DNA of 64,000 nt from Tetracentron sinense (Eukaryota; Streptophyta; Magnoliopsida; Trochodendrales; Trochodendraceae): positions 27,908,052 through 27,972,051 of the forward strand of contig CM026565.1 of assembly GCA_015143295.1 (NCBI GenBank). The letters run 5' to 3'. The translations under genes and the position numbers were made by a program. Positions within the stretch are counted from its first letter, which is position 1; the number at the start of each line of letters is the position of its first letter. Positions 50,701-61,111 of this stretch are shown one piece after another. A model generated the notes under the pieces. That model saw only the letters and a program-made list of their open reading frames with translations, was not told the origin of the DNA and made no database searches.

Positions 50701-53700
50701 AAGAGCAGATTCCTTAGAAATGATGCAAATGAACTTTTTTGTGGAAAGATCAACAGAATTCTAGAAAATATCACTTGGTGGAGTGGGATGTGTCTTGCTC
50801 CGTGAGGGATGGTGACCTTGGAGTGAGATCTATGTGACTGATGAACAAGGCCTTTCTAGGAAATGGCTTTGGGGAGTTAGGAGGAGTAGGAGCGTTTGTA
50901 TAGAAAAGTTATAGTGACTAGATATGGGAAGGAGTCAAAGTGGAGCCCTAAAGTTGTTAGAAGACCCCATGGGATGGGTGTGTGGAAAGGTATTGTGAAA
51001 ATTAAGGACTTTGACAAAAACACTAGGTTCAAGGTGGGATCGGGAGAGGAGATTAAATTTTGTGAGGATCCTTGGTGTAGCAGTTGGTCGCTTAAGAACG
51101 AGTTCCCCAACTTACATGCTTTGACTTTAGACAAACACTGTAAGGTGGATTCCTATTTTGAGCTTAGAAATGATGAGGTCCTGTGGTGTTCGAAGTTGAT
51201 GAGGGCCTTAAATGATTGGAATTGGAGATTTTTATTACGTTTTTAGGCCTATTTCTGTAATTGTGTCAAGCCTGTCTCTATGATGAGAGGATCTAGTCAG
51301 TCCATTCTAAGATCATTCTTTTCATCCTTGGGAGTTTTTTCTTTTCCTTTCAAAATAGTGTGGAATACAGGTATTCTATCTAAGGTCACCTTCTTCCTCT
51401 TGGATAAAATTCAAACTTTAGACCATTTAAAGAGTAAGGGTTGGAGAGTTGCAAATAGGTGCTTCAAGTGTATGGCTTGGGAGGAACCAGTGGGTCACCT
51501 ATTTATCTATTACCTCTAGTTAGCATGTTATGGGATTATTTTTTATTCTGCTTGGGAGTGCTTTGGGTTTTCCCTATGGACTTTCAGCTCTTAGTCTCCT
51601 ATTGGTTTTAGGGGTGCCGACATCGTTTAGGGAGGGACTTGGAAGGTTCACTTGGGAGCCATGTGCCCCGAGTGTGAGAGGAGAGAAACAAGAGAGTGAG
51701 AATTGTGCACCTTCCACGGAGCGGATGGCCTTGACAATTTCTAAGATGATTTTTGACTGTTGTTCTATTGGTTTAGATGTGGACGAGCCTCATCTTCTTT
51801 CTTTCATGCTCAATGGAGTTTGACTCCGCCTATTTTCTTTCTATTTATATGCTTTCTTATACTGTCATGTCTTTTTTCTGTTTTGTCTCTTTCTTGAAGT
51901 CACCTACTTCTCCGTATATTGATATCATTATTACCAATAAAAAATATATAGATAAGTGGAAAAATAAGTAAATATAACATCATAAATGAGCATATTCAAG
52001 GAGAATTTGAGGTGGCTCTAATACGTGATCAAATAGGGAGAGTCGATTGAGATAGTTTGGACACGTTCAACGTGTTGACAGGGGTATTTATGGTATTCTA
52101 TGTTTATGTATATCGTGTGTATTACGTGTAAAGCCGTACTATTACGCATAATACACATAAGGGTAAATGTGAAAATTTTCCACTTTTTAGTAATAATATA
52201 TGAAGGAAATGAGAGATGTGAATCATTATCACATTCTCTCTAATCCCTCTTTCCATCTTCTCCCTTTTTCCTCTTTCTCTATTATTCTCTTCTTCTTTCT
52301 ACTTGGTATCGGAACAGGTCTTGCATTAATCATAGGAGATCTAGAAAGCAAACAAAAGAAGAAGAAGAAGAAAATGAGAAGAACTGCCGTACTGACGTCA
52401 TCTCTGTCGTACGGGTAACGTCATCACCCGTACGGCTCTCCTCCTTGGTCCCTTCGATTGGTGGATCTGGAACGCCTTATTTTTTAGGGATCTAGGTTAA
52501 TTTTCTTGTGATTTTTTGGAGTATCTAGGTTGAAATTTCCTTCTCTCGAATGATTTTATTTATATAAAAATTTAATAATTCGAGTTTAAAACGTTCTAGG
52601 GGTTGTTGGACACCTAGATCTACCATGAATCATTAGATTTGAGGTTCTAAATGTGTGGATGCATAGTTTCTGAACAACGAAATAGATTTTTGGAGTTTGT
52701 TTGGTGAAAGGGTTGATTCTAAATACCCTAAAGTAGTTTTATAAGCAGTTTTTTTGTGAAAAACAGCCCTATTTCACCTCAGTAAGAGACATTGGAGGGG
52801 TTCATTGTTGCACTTTTTTGGTGAACTTTTTCTATTATTGACCTAATTGGTCAGATTTGTAAAAGGTGTGTTCCTTTGAAGTATTGGGTATTTTTTGGTG
52901 ATTTTTCAAGACCATGTCAACTTCAGAAAAATCGGATGTTTCCTCTCTTGCTTCTCGTGTTTTTAATATGAGTAATTCTCCTATGGAAAACCCTAATTTT
53001 CATATTACTACAGTAAAACTGGATGGACAAAATTACTTTGAATGGTCTCAATCAGCAAAAATGTCTATCAGAGGCTAGAGGAAATTGGGATATATTAATG
53101 GTCGGATTTGATAAGAGGTCATTCCCTGTTTCAAATCTCTTTTCTTGCCTGAAAAAAGAGAAATCCACTACTTAGATGTGGTTGATGTAATGAAGTAACC
53201 GTGACACGACAATCAAGTTTTCCCATTGCTCATACTCCTGACTCCTGACCATTTGCAAATCTCCTTTGTGGCTCAAAAATATTCCCAAACAGGGAACATT
53301 GTTCATGTTTATCAATTAAGTGAGGAAGTTTCGATAAGGTAAGAGGTCGTTGGCCGAGTTTTTTTGCCCATGTACGCAATATGTGGAAAGAGTTGGATCA
53401 CTATCGATTTTTTTAGCCTTTATGTTCTGAGGATGGAAAACTTTACAAAAAATAGGCCAATCAAACCAAAATTTGTGAGTCTCTTGTGGGACAATCTGGA
53501 TTTGAGCTGGTCAGGGTACAAATCCTTAGTAAGGATGAGTTGCCATCCCTTGGCCATATTAATACATATGTTCAAAGTGAAGTAAGCAAGAGGACTGCCA
53601 TGACACCATTTGTTGGTAATAAGAAGGCAGCTTTAGCTTCTTCACCAATGGGCCAAATGGATAATAAAAATGGGTCCAGAAAACTGCAGAGGAGTTATGT

Positions 53701-56700
53701 TAGCCTTGAAGACCGTGACAAGTTAAAGTGTAATCACTAATCATTGTGGATGGAGGATATGCACTAAGGAAAATTGTTGGGATTTGGTAGGCCGACCACA
53801 GAAGTTCAACAGGCCTGGTTAATCTACTGCTAATAATGCCTCTACAGGAGATACTACTAGTCCAGTTATCTCTCGATCTTCAACTACTTGGGCCCCCTAG
53901 GAAGCCTCACATGGTACTTTCTCCCACAAGGATATAATCGTTGTCTCTAAGGACAAAACAAAGAATATTTGGTGTTTCATGGCTCAGTTAGACAGTCCAT
54001 CAACTACTTTTACCTCCACTTCTGCTCACCATGTGTCTACTTCTTCAAATTCCTCCTAAAATATTGACTCAGGTGCTTCTGAGCATGACTGGTATGCCTT
54101 CACTGTTTCTACTTACTCTGTTTGTTCCGGTGGAGATAAGGTTCGAGTTGCAGATGGCACCCTCTCCTCTATTGTTGAGAAGAGATATGTTACTCTTCCT
54201 TTCCACCTTTTCTTAACATTTGTTCTTAATGTTCTTGATTTTGCAACAAACCTTCTATTTGTTAGTTCCCCTCACCAAAACTCTAAATTATAGTGTCACT
54301 TTATTTCCTTCTTACAATGTTTTTCAAGACTTGGTAACGAGAAAGATGATTGGTACGGGCCGTGAAGCTGCTAGCTTAGTTAAATGCGACTCCCACTATT
54401 CCTCAAGCATTTCAATCTTATAGTATAGTAGTCTTGTGTTGACATGCCCATCTTGGTCATATTTAATTTCAATACTTATGAATTATATTTCCAGATCTAT
54501 TTGCTTCTTTATCTATGTCTGAACTTCGATGTGAAGTGTGTGAACTTGCAAAGCACCATCGTGCGTCCATTTCTCCTAGTACTAATAAAAATTTTGTTGT
54601 ATTTGATATCATTCATAATGATGTTTGGGGCCCTTCGCATGTTGCTTTTATTTATAGTTATCGATATTTTGTGAGTTTCATTGATGATTATTTTACATAA
54701 ACTTAGATTTATCTCATGAAGTCGAAAAATGAGGTATATACCATTTTCAAACAATTTCATATGTTGATTCAGACCCACTTTAAAAAAATGGTCAAGATTC
54801 TTCGATCTGATCAAGGAGAATAATATATATGTGAGGGGTTGACGGAATATTTGACTACAAATGGAATAGAACATCAGTATTCTTGTCTTTGTCCCCCAAC
54901 AGAATGATTTTGAGAGAAAAAGATGTCACCTATTGGAGGTAACTTGTGCTCTTCTATTACGATGTAATGTTTTAAAGTTTTTTTGGGCTGATGTTGCACT
55001 TTCAGTCCCCGTCTCATCTCTTAAAACTCAGGAGTCCTCTGTTTCTTATTCCCCCCAAGGTGACTGGTTGTGTTTGTTATGTGGATATATTGGGTCCCAA
55101 CCGAACTAAATTGAATCCTAATACTCTTAAGTGTATTTTCTTAGGTATTCTTCTCATCATAAGGGATACAAATGCTATCATTCTCTTCCCCGAAAGAAAT
55201 TTGTCTCCATGAATGTTACATTTTTTGACTCAGTTCCCTTCTATTCCAATCATTTCTCTCTTCAAGAGGAGAGTGAGTATGAAGAGAGAAGGATTATGTT
55301 TCTCATTCCGGTTCCTCCTCTTTCATCATTGGCTCTTCATGACTCTATTACTACTGCTCAAGAATAGAACGTTACAAAACAGGGAGAGATTCAAGTCTAC
55401 CAAAGAAAGACTAAAGCAAACACAAACTCAAGTCAAATCATCTCCTCGGATCCAAGTAAAATCCTCTTTGTAAGTACTTCACCTTGCTCTCCAGTGTCCA
55501 TTGATGAATCAAATATTCCTATTACTCTCAGCAAGAGTAAGAGATTGTGTACTCAATATTCTATTGCTAACTTTGTATTGTACAAAACGTTGTCTCCTTA
55601 CATGTCATTTGTGTCTTCGCTATCATCCATTCTCATTCCATCTTTTATCACTGAAGCTCTAAAACAACAAAAGTGGAGCGAGACAATGGTAGAAGAGATG
55701 GCTGCGCTGGATAAAAATAATATGTAGAATATGGTTGACCATCCTCAAGGAAAAACACGTGGGGTGTAATGGGGTGATCATAGTCTAAGTGCAAGGCATA
55801 TAGATCAATTGAGAAGTATAAGGCAAGGTTGGTAGCCAAGGGCTACACTCAGACATATGAAATCAACTACCAGGACAAGTTTTCTCATGTGGCAAAGATG
55901 AATTCAATCTCTGTAATTTTATCATTAGCAGGTAGCCAGTTGTGGACATAACAAAGTCGGGATTCGGAATAATTCAGTTGGGTCTAGTTCGAAAAAATTC
56001 GACGGTCGGGAAAACTTCCAAAAAAAATGGAAACAATAAAAAAAATTATTATTATTATAAAGAGAAAATAACATGATACCAACCATAGTTACTAAGTCAG
56101 AGTTTAAGAATTATTCGTCCAGGAAAATTTTTGGAAATTTTGACAAAATTTAAAAATAAATTTTTTTGTGATCAGTAATCGATTGAATATATATAAAGCA
56201 AAAGGATAAACAATACACCAAAAAGAGTTTACAAGTGAGTAAACCCAAAAAAGGAAAGCAAGGATTCAAATATAACCACAGATAAGGACCCCCTTGCAAG
56301 AAAAAAATAGAGAAAACCATAAAACCTCAAACCAATTTAAAAATAAATTAGTAAACATCCGGTAAGATATGAAAAATATTAAATAAGATAACTAATTATT
56401 AAATTATAAACAAATATATTTTATATATTAGATATTTATTCGGGAAAAAGTCGTGAATAATTCGTAAAATTTGTGATGAAAAGTTATGATTTTTTCAAAA
56501 AGTCGTGGATAGTTCGGGAATTAATCGTTCGACGAAAAGTCGCATATTATTCAAGAATTTTTTAAAAATAGAACTTTCTTACTATGGTTGTGGCTACTAT
56601 ACCAACTTGGTGCAAAAAAATGGTTTCCTTCATAGTACTGTGAAGGAAGAAGTTTATATGGCTCATCCTCCAGAATTTCACTTTGAAGGGGGGAAAAGAA

Positions 56701-58343
56701 GGTGTGTAGACTAAAGAAGGCATTATATAACTTAAAGCAATCTCCTAGAGCCTGGTTCAAAAGGTTCAGTCCGGCATAAAAAGGGAATACTCACAAAGTT
56801 AGGCAGATCATACCTTATTCGCTATGCTGCTCATGCATATCAAGGAGGATATTAAAATCCTTATCATGTATGTAGATGATATAGTTGTGACAAAGAGCAA
56901 TAGAATAGAGATTGAACAACTGAAGAAGTATCTAGCAAGTAAGTTTGGTATTAAGGATCGGAGTGTTCTCAAGTACTTCTTGGGAATAAAGGTTGCTAGA
57001 TCTCGTGAATCCCAGGTAGGGAACTTTTATTTAGAAAACATTGATAAATGCGGACTGAGGCCTATCTAGATGCAAACTAGGTAGGTGCTAAAGATGACAG
57101 AAGATCTACATTAGTTACTGTACATTTGTTAGAGACAATTTGATTACATGGCGAAGTAAAAAACAAACGGTTGTTGTTGCTCGAGTGCATACGCAAAGTT
57201 TCAATCAATGGCACATGATATATGTGAGTTGCTATGGTTAAAGATCTACATTCAGGAATTAGGATTTCTTGTTGAAGGGCCTATGAATTTATACCTTGAC
57301 AATAAGACAATAATCAATATTGCTCATAATCCAATTTTACACGATAGAACCATATATATATATATGAGTGTGTGTAGGTGTGTGTGTATCATTAAATTTA
57401 TCTCGTCCTTTCATGAATCCATCTTCTAAGAATTCTTAGCCAGTTTCTAAAATTTAACTAAAACACTGTTTAAAAACAAGAAACATGGAAAATATATACT
57501 AACCTGATAACCATACAAATCAGCAGCATTTACGCGAGCACCCTCTTGGAGTAAGAGCTCGGCAACCTGAATTGCACCCCTCACAGCACACCAGTGTAAT
57601 GCCGTCTGCCCAGTGTGATCAGCTGCATGTACATCTCCCCCATGCTGGAAAATAAACAAAAAATATACTACTTGTTTAATACTAAAATTCCCCAATTACA
57701 TTTAGTAAATTTTGAACAGAAAATTAGAAAAATAAAAATAAGCATAACGTTAAGTTTCTTCCATGAGCACAAATAACAAGAAATTCCATCTAATCCAGGG
57801 TGATAAATTTTCTTTTTAATAAACTCATGAGCAATTCAAATGTATATGTACACAGTTCAACCGAAAACTTATAAAGAAACAGAAAATATAGAACAACAAA
57901 TCCCCTCTAGCAAGTTAGCAAAAACCCTCCAAAATAAGGAAAACAACGAGGAATTTTATTTTATTTTTTTGGGCAAACTAACCTACAAACTCAAATCTTC
58001 AATAAACAGATTCAAATCAAGAAACCCACCAAAAGATTATTCATTTGAAATCACAAACCTCAATTATATACTGCGCAGCCGCGGTACGATTGTTCAAAGC
58101 CGCCCACTGCAACGCATAATAGCCGAGCCCATCGGGTTGAGAAACAGAGCAATCTTCGCATTCCACCAACCTCTGCAACTTCTCCAAATCACCATAAGCC
58201 GCCGCCGTGTAAACGTCGTTCCGAAGAATCTCATCGGCGCCACCAACACCGTTCGCCTCCCCGGAAACCCCAATACCGCCGGTCCCGGCAGCCTCGCGAT
58301 CTGGACATTCTACTTCATCAACGACCTCGATCTCAGACGCCAT
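32708..58343 (-). CDS. PAT24: Ankyrin-repeat DHHC protein S-acyltransferase (TIP1/PAT24 type), 13 coding exons
   Basis: Exons in order of translation: 58343-58059, 57644-57504, 46713-46601, 45630-45551, 45398-45235, 37915-37777, 37681-37582, 34821-34764, 34546-34469, 34359-34261, 33764-33686, 33575-33427, 33097-32708. They sum to 1875 bases, 624 residues, in phase, all GT-AG; Arabidopsis TIP1 has about 620. The protein starts [12 protein letters not shown] and has ankyrin repeats (about 60-260), two transmembrane segments (about 286-308 and 317-335) and the cysteine-rich domain. That domain has C382, C385, C396, C399, C402 and the catalytic D407-H408-H409-C410. Then come two more transmembrane segments (about 424-445 and 465-492), TTNE at 501-504 and a His/Asn-rich tail ending PLGLGIGL. 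By family knowledge it transfers palmitate to cysteines of membrane proteins at the Golgi/plasma membrane; TIP1 governs root-hair and cell growth. All key residues are present. Introns 2 (10.8 kb), 5 (7.3 kb) and 7 (2.8 kb) are swollen by insertions. Confidence 0.96.
35746..37165 (+). mobile_element. 5'-truncated L1-type LINE (intron 7 of PAT24, antisense)
   Basis: Plus-strand pieces encode the end of the reverse transcriptase ([20 protein letters not shown] and [15 protein letters not shown]), the [11 protein letters not shown]-like block, and the zf-RVT region ([28 protein letters not shown], then NHL). Several frameshifts and stops separate them, so it is dead. The 5' half, with ORF1, endonuclease and RT fingers, is missing, as is usual after incomplete reverse transcription. 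The tail is (TA)n then TTTTACCAATAAAAAAAGG. Confidence 0.85.
37163..37520. repeat. Tandem duplication of about 180 bp at the LINE tail
   Basis: CATTTTACCAATAAAAAAAG, GACAGATAGAAGTAAC, CAGCAAATAACTAAACT, TCCCTCACTC and TATGTATAATTAAATGACAC recur in the same order, first from about 37163 and again from about 37343. The copies differ in the length of the (CA)n tract and at a few bases. Confidence 0.85.
38915..39261. mobile_element. 347-bp hAT-like MITE (intron 5 of PAT24)
   Basis: The perfect terminal inverted repeats are CAGTGTAGTCAAGGC / GCCTTGACTACACTG, with a perfect 8-bp target duplication TTCTCAGG (38907-38914 and 39262-39269). CAGTG fits the hAT end consensus. Both ends are tiled with GCCTAGGCG words, so each arm can also fold on itself. 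The centre is AT-rich and non-coding. Confidence 0.9.
39788..40039. mobile_element. Fold-back element tiled with GTTACGTAAC (intron 5 of PAT24)
   Basis: The left end is TATGGTTTTAAAAAAAGCCG and the right end, read inverted, is CAAGGTTCAAAAAAAGGG. Both arms are made of CCGTTACGTAACGG and GAAACCG words. TGAGTAT occurs at both borders (39781-39787, 40040-40046) and may be a target duplication, though its register relative to the ends is uncertain. It is non-coding. Confidence 0.65.
40047..42370. other. Intron 5 sequence without an assigned element
   Basis: I see no coding domain. On the minus strand CTTTCTTTATAAATAGACAC (about 41150) resembles a TATA-type promoter within an LTR-like stretch (about 40440-41500), but I cannot define its ends. 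Confidence 0.35.
42377..42850 (+). mobile_element. Ty1/copia fossil: RNase H end and start of LTR
   Basis: The stretch around 42430-42540 is recognisable as the copia RNase H region (RSDYHVFLG, then LSWLTKKQ, then SEYRSLAS). It ends in the LRGSV motif usual just before a copia 3' LTR, and TGTCAAATATTA at about 42820 could be the LTR start. Only this end of the element is left; it is broken and old. It lies in intron 5 of PAT24, antisense. Confidence 0.65.
43040..44210 (+). mobile_element. 5'-truncated L1-type LINE (intron 5 of PAT24, antisense)
   Basis: Pieces match the C-terminal part of plant L1 ORF2: [20 protein letters not shown], then WRKVI, then [13 protein letters not shown], then a zf-RVT-like and terminal region with [17 protein letters not shown] at about 43920-43970. 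Several stops and frame changes are present. The tail is GATACTTACCAATAAAAAAA. A short duplication, CCCTACATTAGGTT, lies at about 43257-43290. Confidence 0.8.
44220..45230. other. Intron 5 sequence next to exon 5 of PAT24
   Basis: AT-rich; no gene, RNA or defined element is recognised. Confidence 0.4.
46008..46082 (-). pseudogene. Decayed duplicate of PAT24 exon 3 inside intron 3
   Basis: The minus strand reads CATATTACAAAGTTAATGCT, then ATGTCCCTTATGAAGGTGG, then GGAAGAAACCC, then TGGTACATGAAA. The true exon 3 has CATATTGTTACAAAATGGAA, then ATTCCTGATAATGATGG, then GGAAGAAGCCC, then TGGTACATGAAA. The resemblance covers the 3' half of the ankyrin exon, its splice donor and a few intron bases. 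Small length changes destroy the frame, and no acceptor-side half is clear. The position about 600 bp downstream of exon 3 points to a local tandem duplication. Confidence 0.7.
47872..49429. mobile_element. Class II element (inner copy), inserted into its own kind
   Basis: CATAGTTCAAAATATCGATA opens the copy, and CATGGTTCAAAATATTGG closes it on the other strand. The 8-bp target duplication is CTTCTAAT (47864-47871, 49430-49437). The unbroken junction AACATTCTTCTAATAGGATC survives, read inverted, inside the inner copy at about 48578-48597, so the insertion point is exactly known. Subterminal arrays of CGATACGTATCGG-type words make both ends self-complementary. The copies differ at only a few positions where I compared them, so both insertions are fairly young. 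Confidence 0.9.
48190..48330 (-). other. Exon-like, possibly captured gene start within the inner element
   Basis: On the minus strand a CT-rich and GC-richer leader is followed by ATGGCACTCTACAGTGGTCT (MALYSGLAQ) and then CACAG|GTATGTACC, a good splice donor. The same segment is on the plus strand of the outer copy (ATG at 49787). Base composition differs sharply from the AT-rich surroundings. It looks like the leader plus first coding exon of a host gene picked up by the transposon. I do not recognise the parent gene. Confidence 0.55.
50690..51945 (+). mobile_element. 5'-truncated L1-type LINE (intron 2 of PAT24, antisense)
   Basis: Protein pieces include [86 protein letters not shown], then [19 protein letters not shown]. 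These are the C-terminal RT/zf-RVT part of plant L1 ORF2. It is interrupted by several stops and frame changes. The tail is TCATTATTACCAATAAAAAA. It is the best preserved of the three LINE fragments here. Confidence 0.88.
52074..57350 (+). mobile_element. Ty1/copia retrotransposon fossil (intron 2 of PAT24, antisense)
   Basis: Parts in order: a probable 5' LTR of about 230 bp (TGTTGACAGGGG to about 52302), a primer-binding-like TTGGTATCGGAACAGG, gag (from about 52914), the GAG-pre-integrase/integrase region (about 54510-54840), reverse transcriptase (about 56620-57000, with YVDDIVV) and RNase H (about 57210-57345). The order is that of Ty1/copia. A 3' LTR is not seen. The element is broken with many breaks and looks old. 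A second element of about 620 bp sits within it at about 55950-56570. Confidence 0.88.
55950..56570. mobile_element. AT-rich insertion inside the copia fossil
   Basis: Between two stretches that belong together in copia reverse transcriptase lie some 620 bases of unrelated AT-rich sequence with GTCGGGATTCGGAATAATTC, CATAGTTACTAAGTC and GTCGTGAATAATTCG words. These resemble the element at 17835-18645. The borders are approximate. Confidence 0.45.
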
Positions 58344-58620
58344 TTCTGCAAGAACGTGCTATGATTTCATTGGAGGCGTTGAGAGTTGAGGAATCTGAAA
58401 CAGATGTTTTGGAATTGAGATTGAGATTTGAAATTTCAGGGTTTTTCTTTGGAGGATTGAAGGACGGATAGAGAAAGACGTGTAGTTGCCGTCGGCGTTG
58501 ACTGAGTTTTATGCTGAACGCAGAAACACCAGAAACCAGAAGCCAAAACCCATTTGCATATGGATATCCGATAGCATTTCTATGTTGTTATATTAATTAT
58601 ACTAATTATTGTCATTTGAT
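58344..58620 (-). promoter_or_regulatory. Probable 5' UTR/promoter of PAT24
   Basis: This is the sequence directly upstream of the ATG at 58343. It is richer in G+C than the flanks and contains a leader-like stretch. No TATA box is obvious at a fitting distance. Confidence 0.4.
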
Positions 58621-58689
58621 TATATTATAATAACCCTTTTTTTTCAAAAAAAAAAAAAAAGTTAAGATATCATCATTTTAAGGTAGGAC

Positions 58690-58912
58690 GGCACCAATAG
58701 GAGTGTACCTTACATTTTGTGGGGGAAACCCCCCAATGAAATGAATGGATACTAAACACCCCGCCTCTTGCACCAGTAATGAGGTGTGGCCCTTTTGCTG
58801 AGGGAGGTTTGGGGATCCAATCCCCCCGGTATGAGTGGCAAGAGCTCAAATTCCCAAGCTAACTATTTAACCTACTGTCATGGAAATGATATCAAAAAAA
58901 AAAAAAAAAAAA
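58690..58912 (+). mobile_element. Possible SINE
   Basis: GGTTTGGGGATCCAATCC (about 58807-58824) resembles a pol III B box, and the unit ends in a run of about 20 A. An A box is not convincing and the target duplication is unclear. It could equally be another short repeat. Confidence 0.3.
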
Positions 58913-59068
58913 ATCATATCAGAATCTATGTTATTCAAAAATGATTTTAATTGTCCATTCAAAAACGAATTTCATAGGAAAACCAACTTTTAAAAAATGT
59001 GGTACAATATAGACCTACTTTTACATTGCGTCAACAACGCTAATTTTTTAAAGAGAATAATTTTGGGT

Positions 59069-59220
59069 CGGAGCTCCCTTTTTATACCGTAAGTGTGGCA
59101 GGTTTGTAATTATTGATGAAGGATGGGGTATTTTTGCAACACACCATAATTACACATTTACCACCCGATAGTGTAAAAAGGGGAGCTCCGCACAACGTGG
59201 TGATGCGGAGCTCCTCTTTA
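59069..59220. mobile_element. Small fold-back repeat with GGAGCTCC ends
   Basis: TCGGAGCTCCCTTTTTATAC on the left pairs with GTGTAAAAAGGGGAGCTCCG on the right. A further GCGGAGCTCCTCTTTATA follows. It is non-coding, about 120-150 bp. Confidence 0.55.
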
Positions 59221-59631
59221 TATTTAAACTGTTTTTTAAATTGAAATCACTATATTAGCCCCAACTTTTCTTTTATTCTTTCATAGAAGAGAACAAAGCT
59301 TTGCTTCACCAATCGTAATAGAAAATCGTTATGAAGGGTCGTCCCAACTCACAAACGTGATTGCAGAGGAGTTCGGATTTCCTCTTCGAGGGGTTTTCAA
59401 TTTTTATCGGGAGATGAAGAGATCACTCGACGTCGACAAGGATCTAACGGCCGGTGAACACAAGATGAAGATAAAGGGAGAAGATGAGGAGATACGTGGA
59501 CAGATGGGGTGTGTTTCATGCTGAGAAGAGTGGTGCCTGATCGGTTTTTCAGCAGTTCATTTGTGCTCCTAGTCCTACGAGCTGCAACAGCTTGTGCAAA
59601 GTGAATAATGAGGAGTAAAAAAAAAAAGAGG

Positions 59632-59832
59632 AACGGAAAACCACTGTCTTGGGGTAAATTAGTCATTTTATTGAAAAAATTTGATCTCTATTCGTCCATG
59701 TTTTTAAATAGCAGGCTTGGGAATGAAATTCTTTTTTAATGGGGGTACTTTAAAGTCATTCCTAAATAACTTAGGTTTTGATATGTAATTAACCATTCAC
59801 ACCATGCGACCCCACAGCTATATATATATCTA
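59632..59832 (+). repeat. Dispersed repeat, copy 1
   Basis: GGAAAACCACTGTCTTGGGG, GGTAAATTAGTCATTT, CTATTCGTCCATGTTTTTAA, GAATGAAATTCTTTTTTAAT, CATTCCTAAATAACTTAGG and CACAGCTATATATATAT occur in the same order as in copy 2 at 63387-63672. This copy lacks about 50 bases near its start that copy 2 has, and a shorter stretch near the end. Confidence 0.85.
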
Positions 59833-59859
59833 TATTATAATATAAAAAATTAGAGAGAC

Positions 59860-61095
59860 CCGTGGTAATATTTAATAATATCTAAAATTAAATAATATTA
59901 TTTATTTATTTTAATATTAAGTAATATATTTCAGGAATATTTCATAAATTTTATTTTTAATAGTATCAGTTTTTTATTATTTGATATACATTATTATTTG
60001 TATTAATTAATTAATTTTATAATAATAATAATTTTTTATTATTTTAATAACATTTATAAGAAAATCATAAGTTATTTAGTATTAAACTTAAATTAATACA
60101 CCCATGAGTTGGAGATAAGAGAGAACTCTATAATAGTGGAGATAGATAGGACTCTAGGATAAGATAGCGGGTCCCAACCTATAAGAGTTGGAGATAAAAG
60201 AGGAGTCTATAATAATGGAGATAGAGAGGGCTCTAGGATGAAATAGTTGGTCCCAAATTTGAATGGTGGAGATTAAAGAGAAAAGTCACATGTCATCTCC
60301 AAAGTATAAAAATCAAACGGCGGAGATTAAAGAGGGAAGCGACATGGCATCCCTAAGATTGAATGTATAATTGTTTTGGGAGATAGAGATGTGTAAGAGA
60401 AAATTTATGAGAGGTTAAAGGTTGTTTTATTTGTCAGTTTGTAAAGACCTATTTTTTGATAACTGATGACCTAAATCAAATGATAGAGATTAAAGAGGGA
60501 AGCCACAAGGCATCCCTAGGATTGAACGTATAGGATTCAAGATTGAAGTTTGGAGAGCAGGGAGAAAGTCTTATTTCTTTATATTATAGTATAGATAAGA
60601 CTTCTCTCTCTCCTCTCAACAACTCAATCCTTCCAATCTTATAATTTCTATTTTAGATATAACATATAGATTTTCTCTTTAATCCCTACCGTTTAGGTTT
60701 GGGACCCACTATCTCATCCTAGAGCCCTCTTTATCTCCACTATTGTAGAGTCCTCTTTTATCTCCAATTCTCGCAGGTTTGGGATCCTCTATCTCACCCT
60801 AAAGACCTCTCTATCTCTACTATTGTAGAGTTCTCTCTTATCTCCAACTATTGGGTGTATTAATTTAAGTTTAATACTAAGAATTTTATAATTTTTTATT
60901 AAATTTTATTAAAATAATAATAAATTATTATTATAAAGTCACTTAATCAATACAAATAATAATATTTATCAATTAAAAAAATTATATTATTAAAAATAAA
61001 ATTTATTAAAATATATTACTTAATATTTAAATAATAAATAATATTATTTAATTTAAAATATTCTTAAACTATTACTCATGCATCGCACAAGGTCT
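59860..61095. mobile_element. Large imperfect inverted repeat with Helitron-like ends
   Basis: The arms of about 450 bp (59860-60310 and 60630-61095) are inverted copies: TTAATACACCCATGAGTTGG, GAGATAAGAGAGAACTCTA and GCTCTAGGATGA words face their complements. The right arm ends CATGCATCGCACAAGG, then TCTCTGCTAG, then T, as a Helitron 3' end does (GC hairpin then CTAG, T after). The left arm ends with a shortened version on the other strand. It reads as two related non-autonomous elements head to head. There is no coding sequence. Confidence 0.55.
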
Positions 61096-61111
61096 CTGCT
61101 AGTATATATAT

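Noticed and set aside
57840-58364. A 174-codon plus-strand open frame as a gene
   Set aside because: It runs antisense over PAT24 exon 1 and intron 1, has no recognisable domain, and the minus-strand reading matches a known family.
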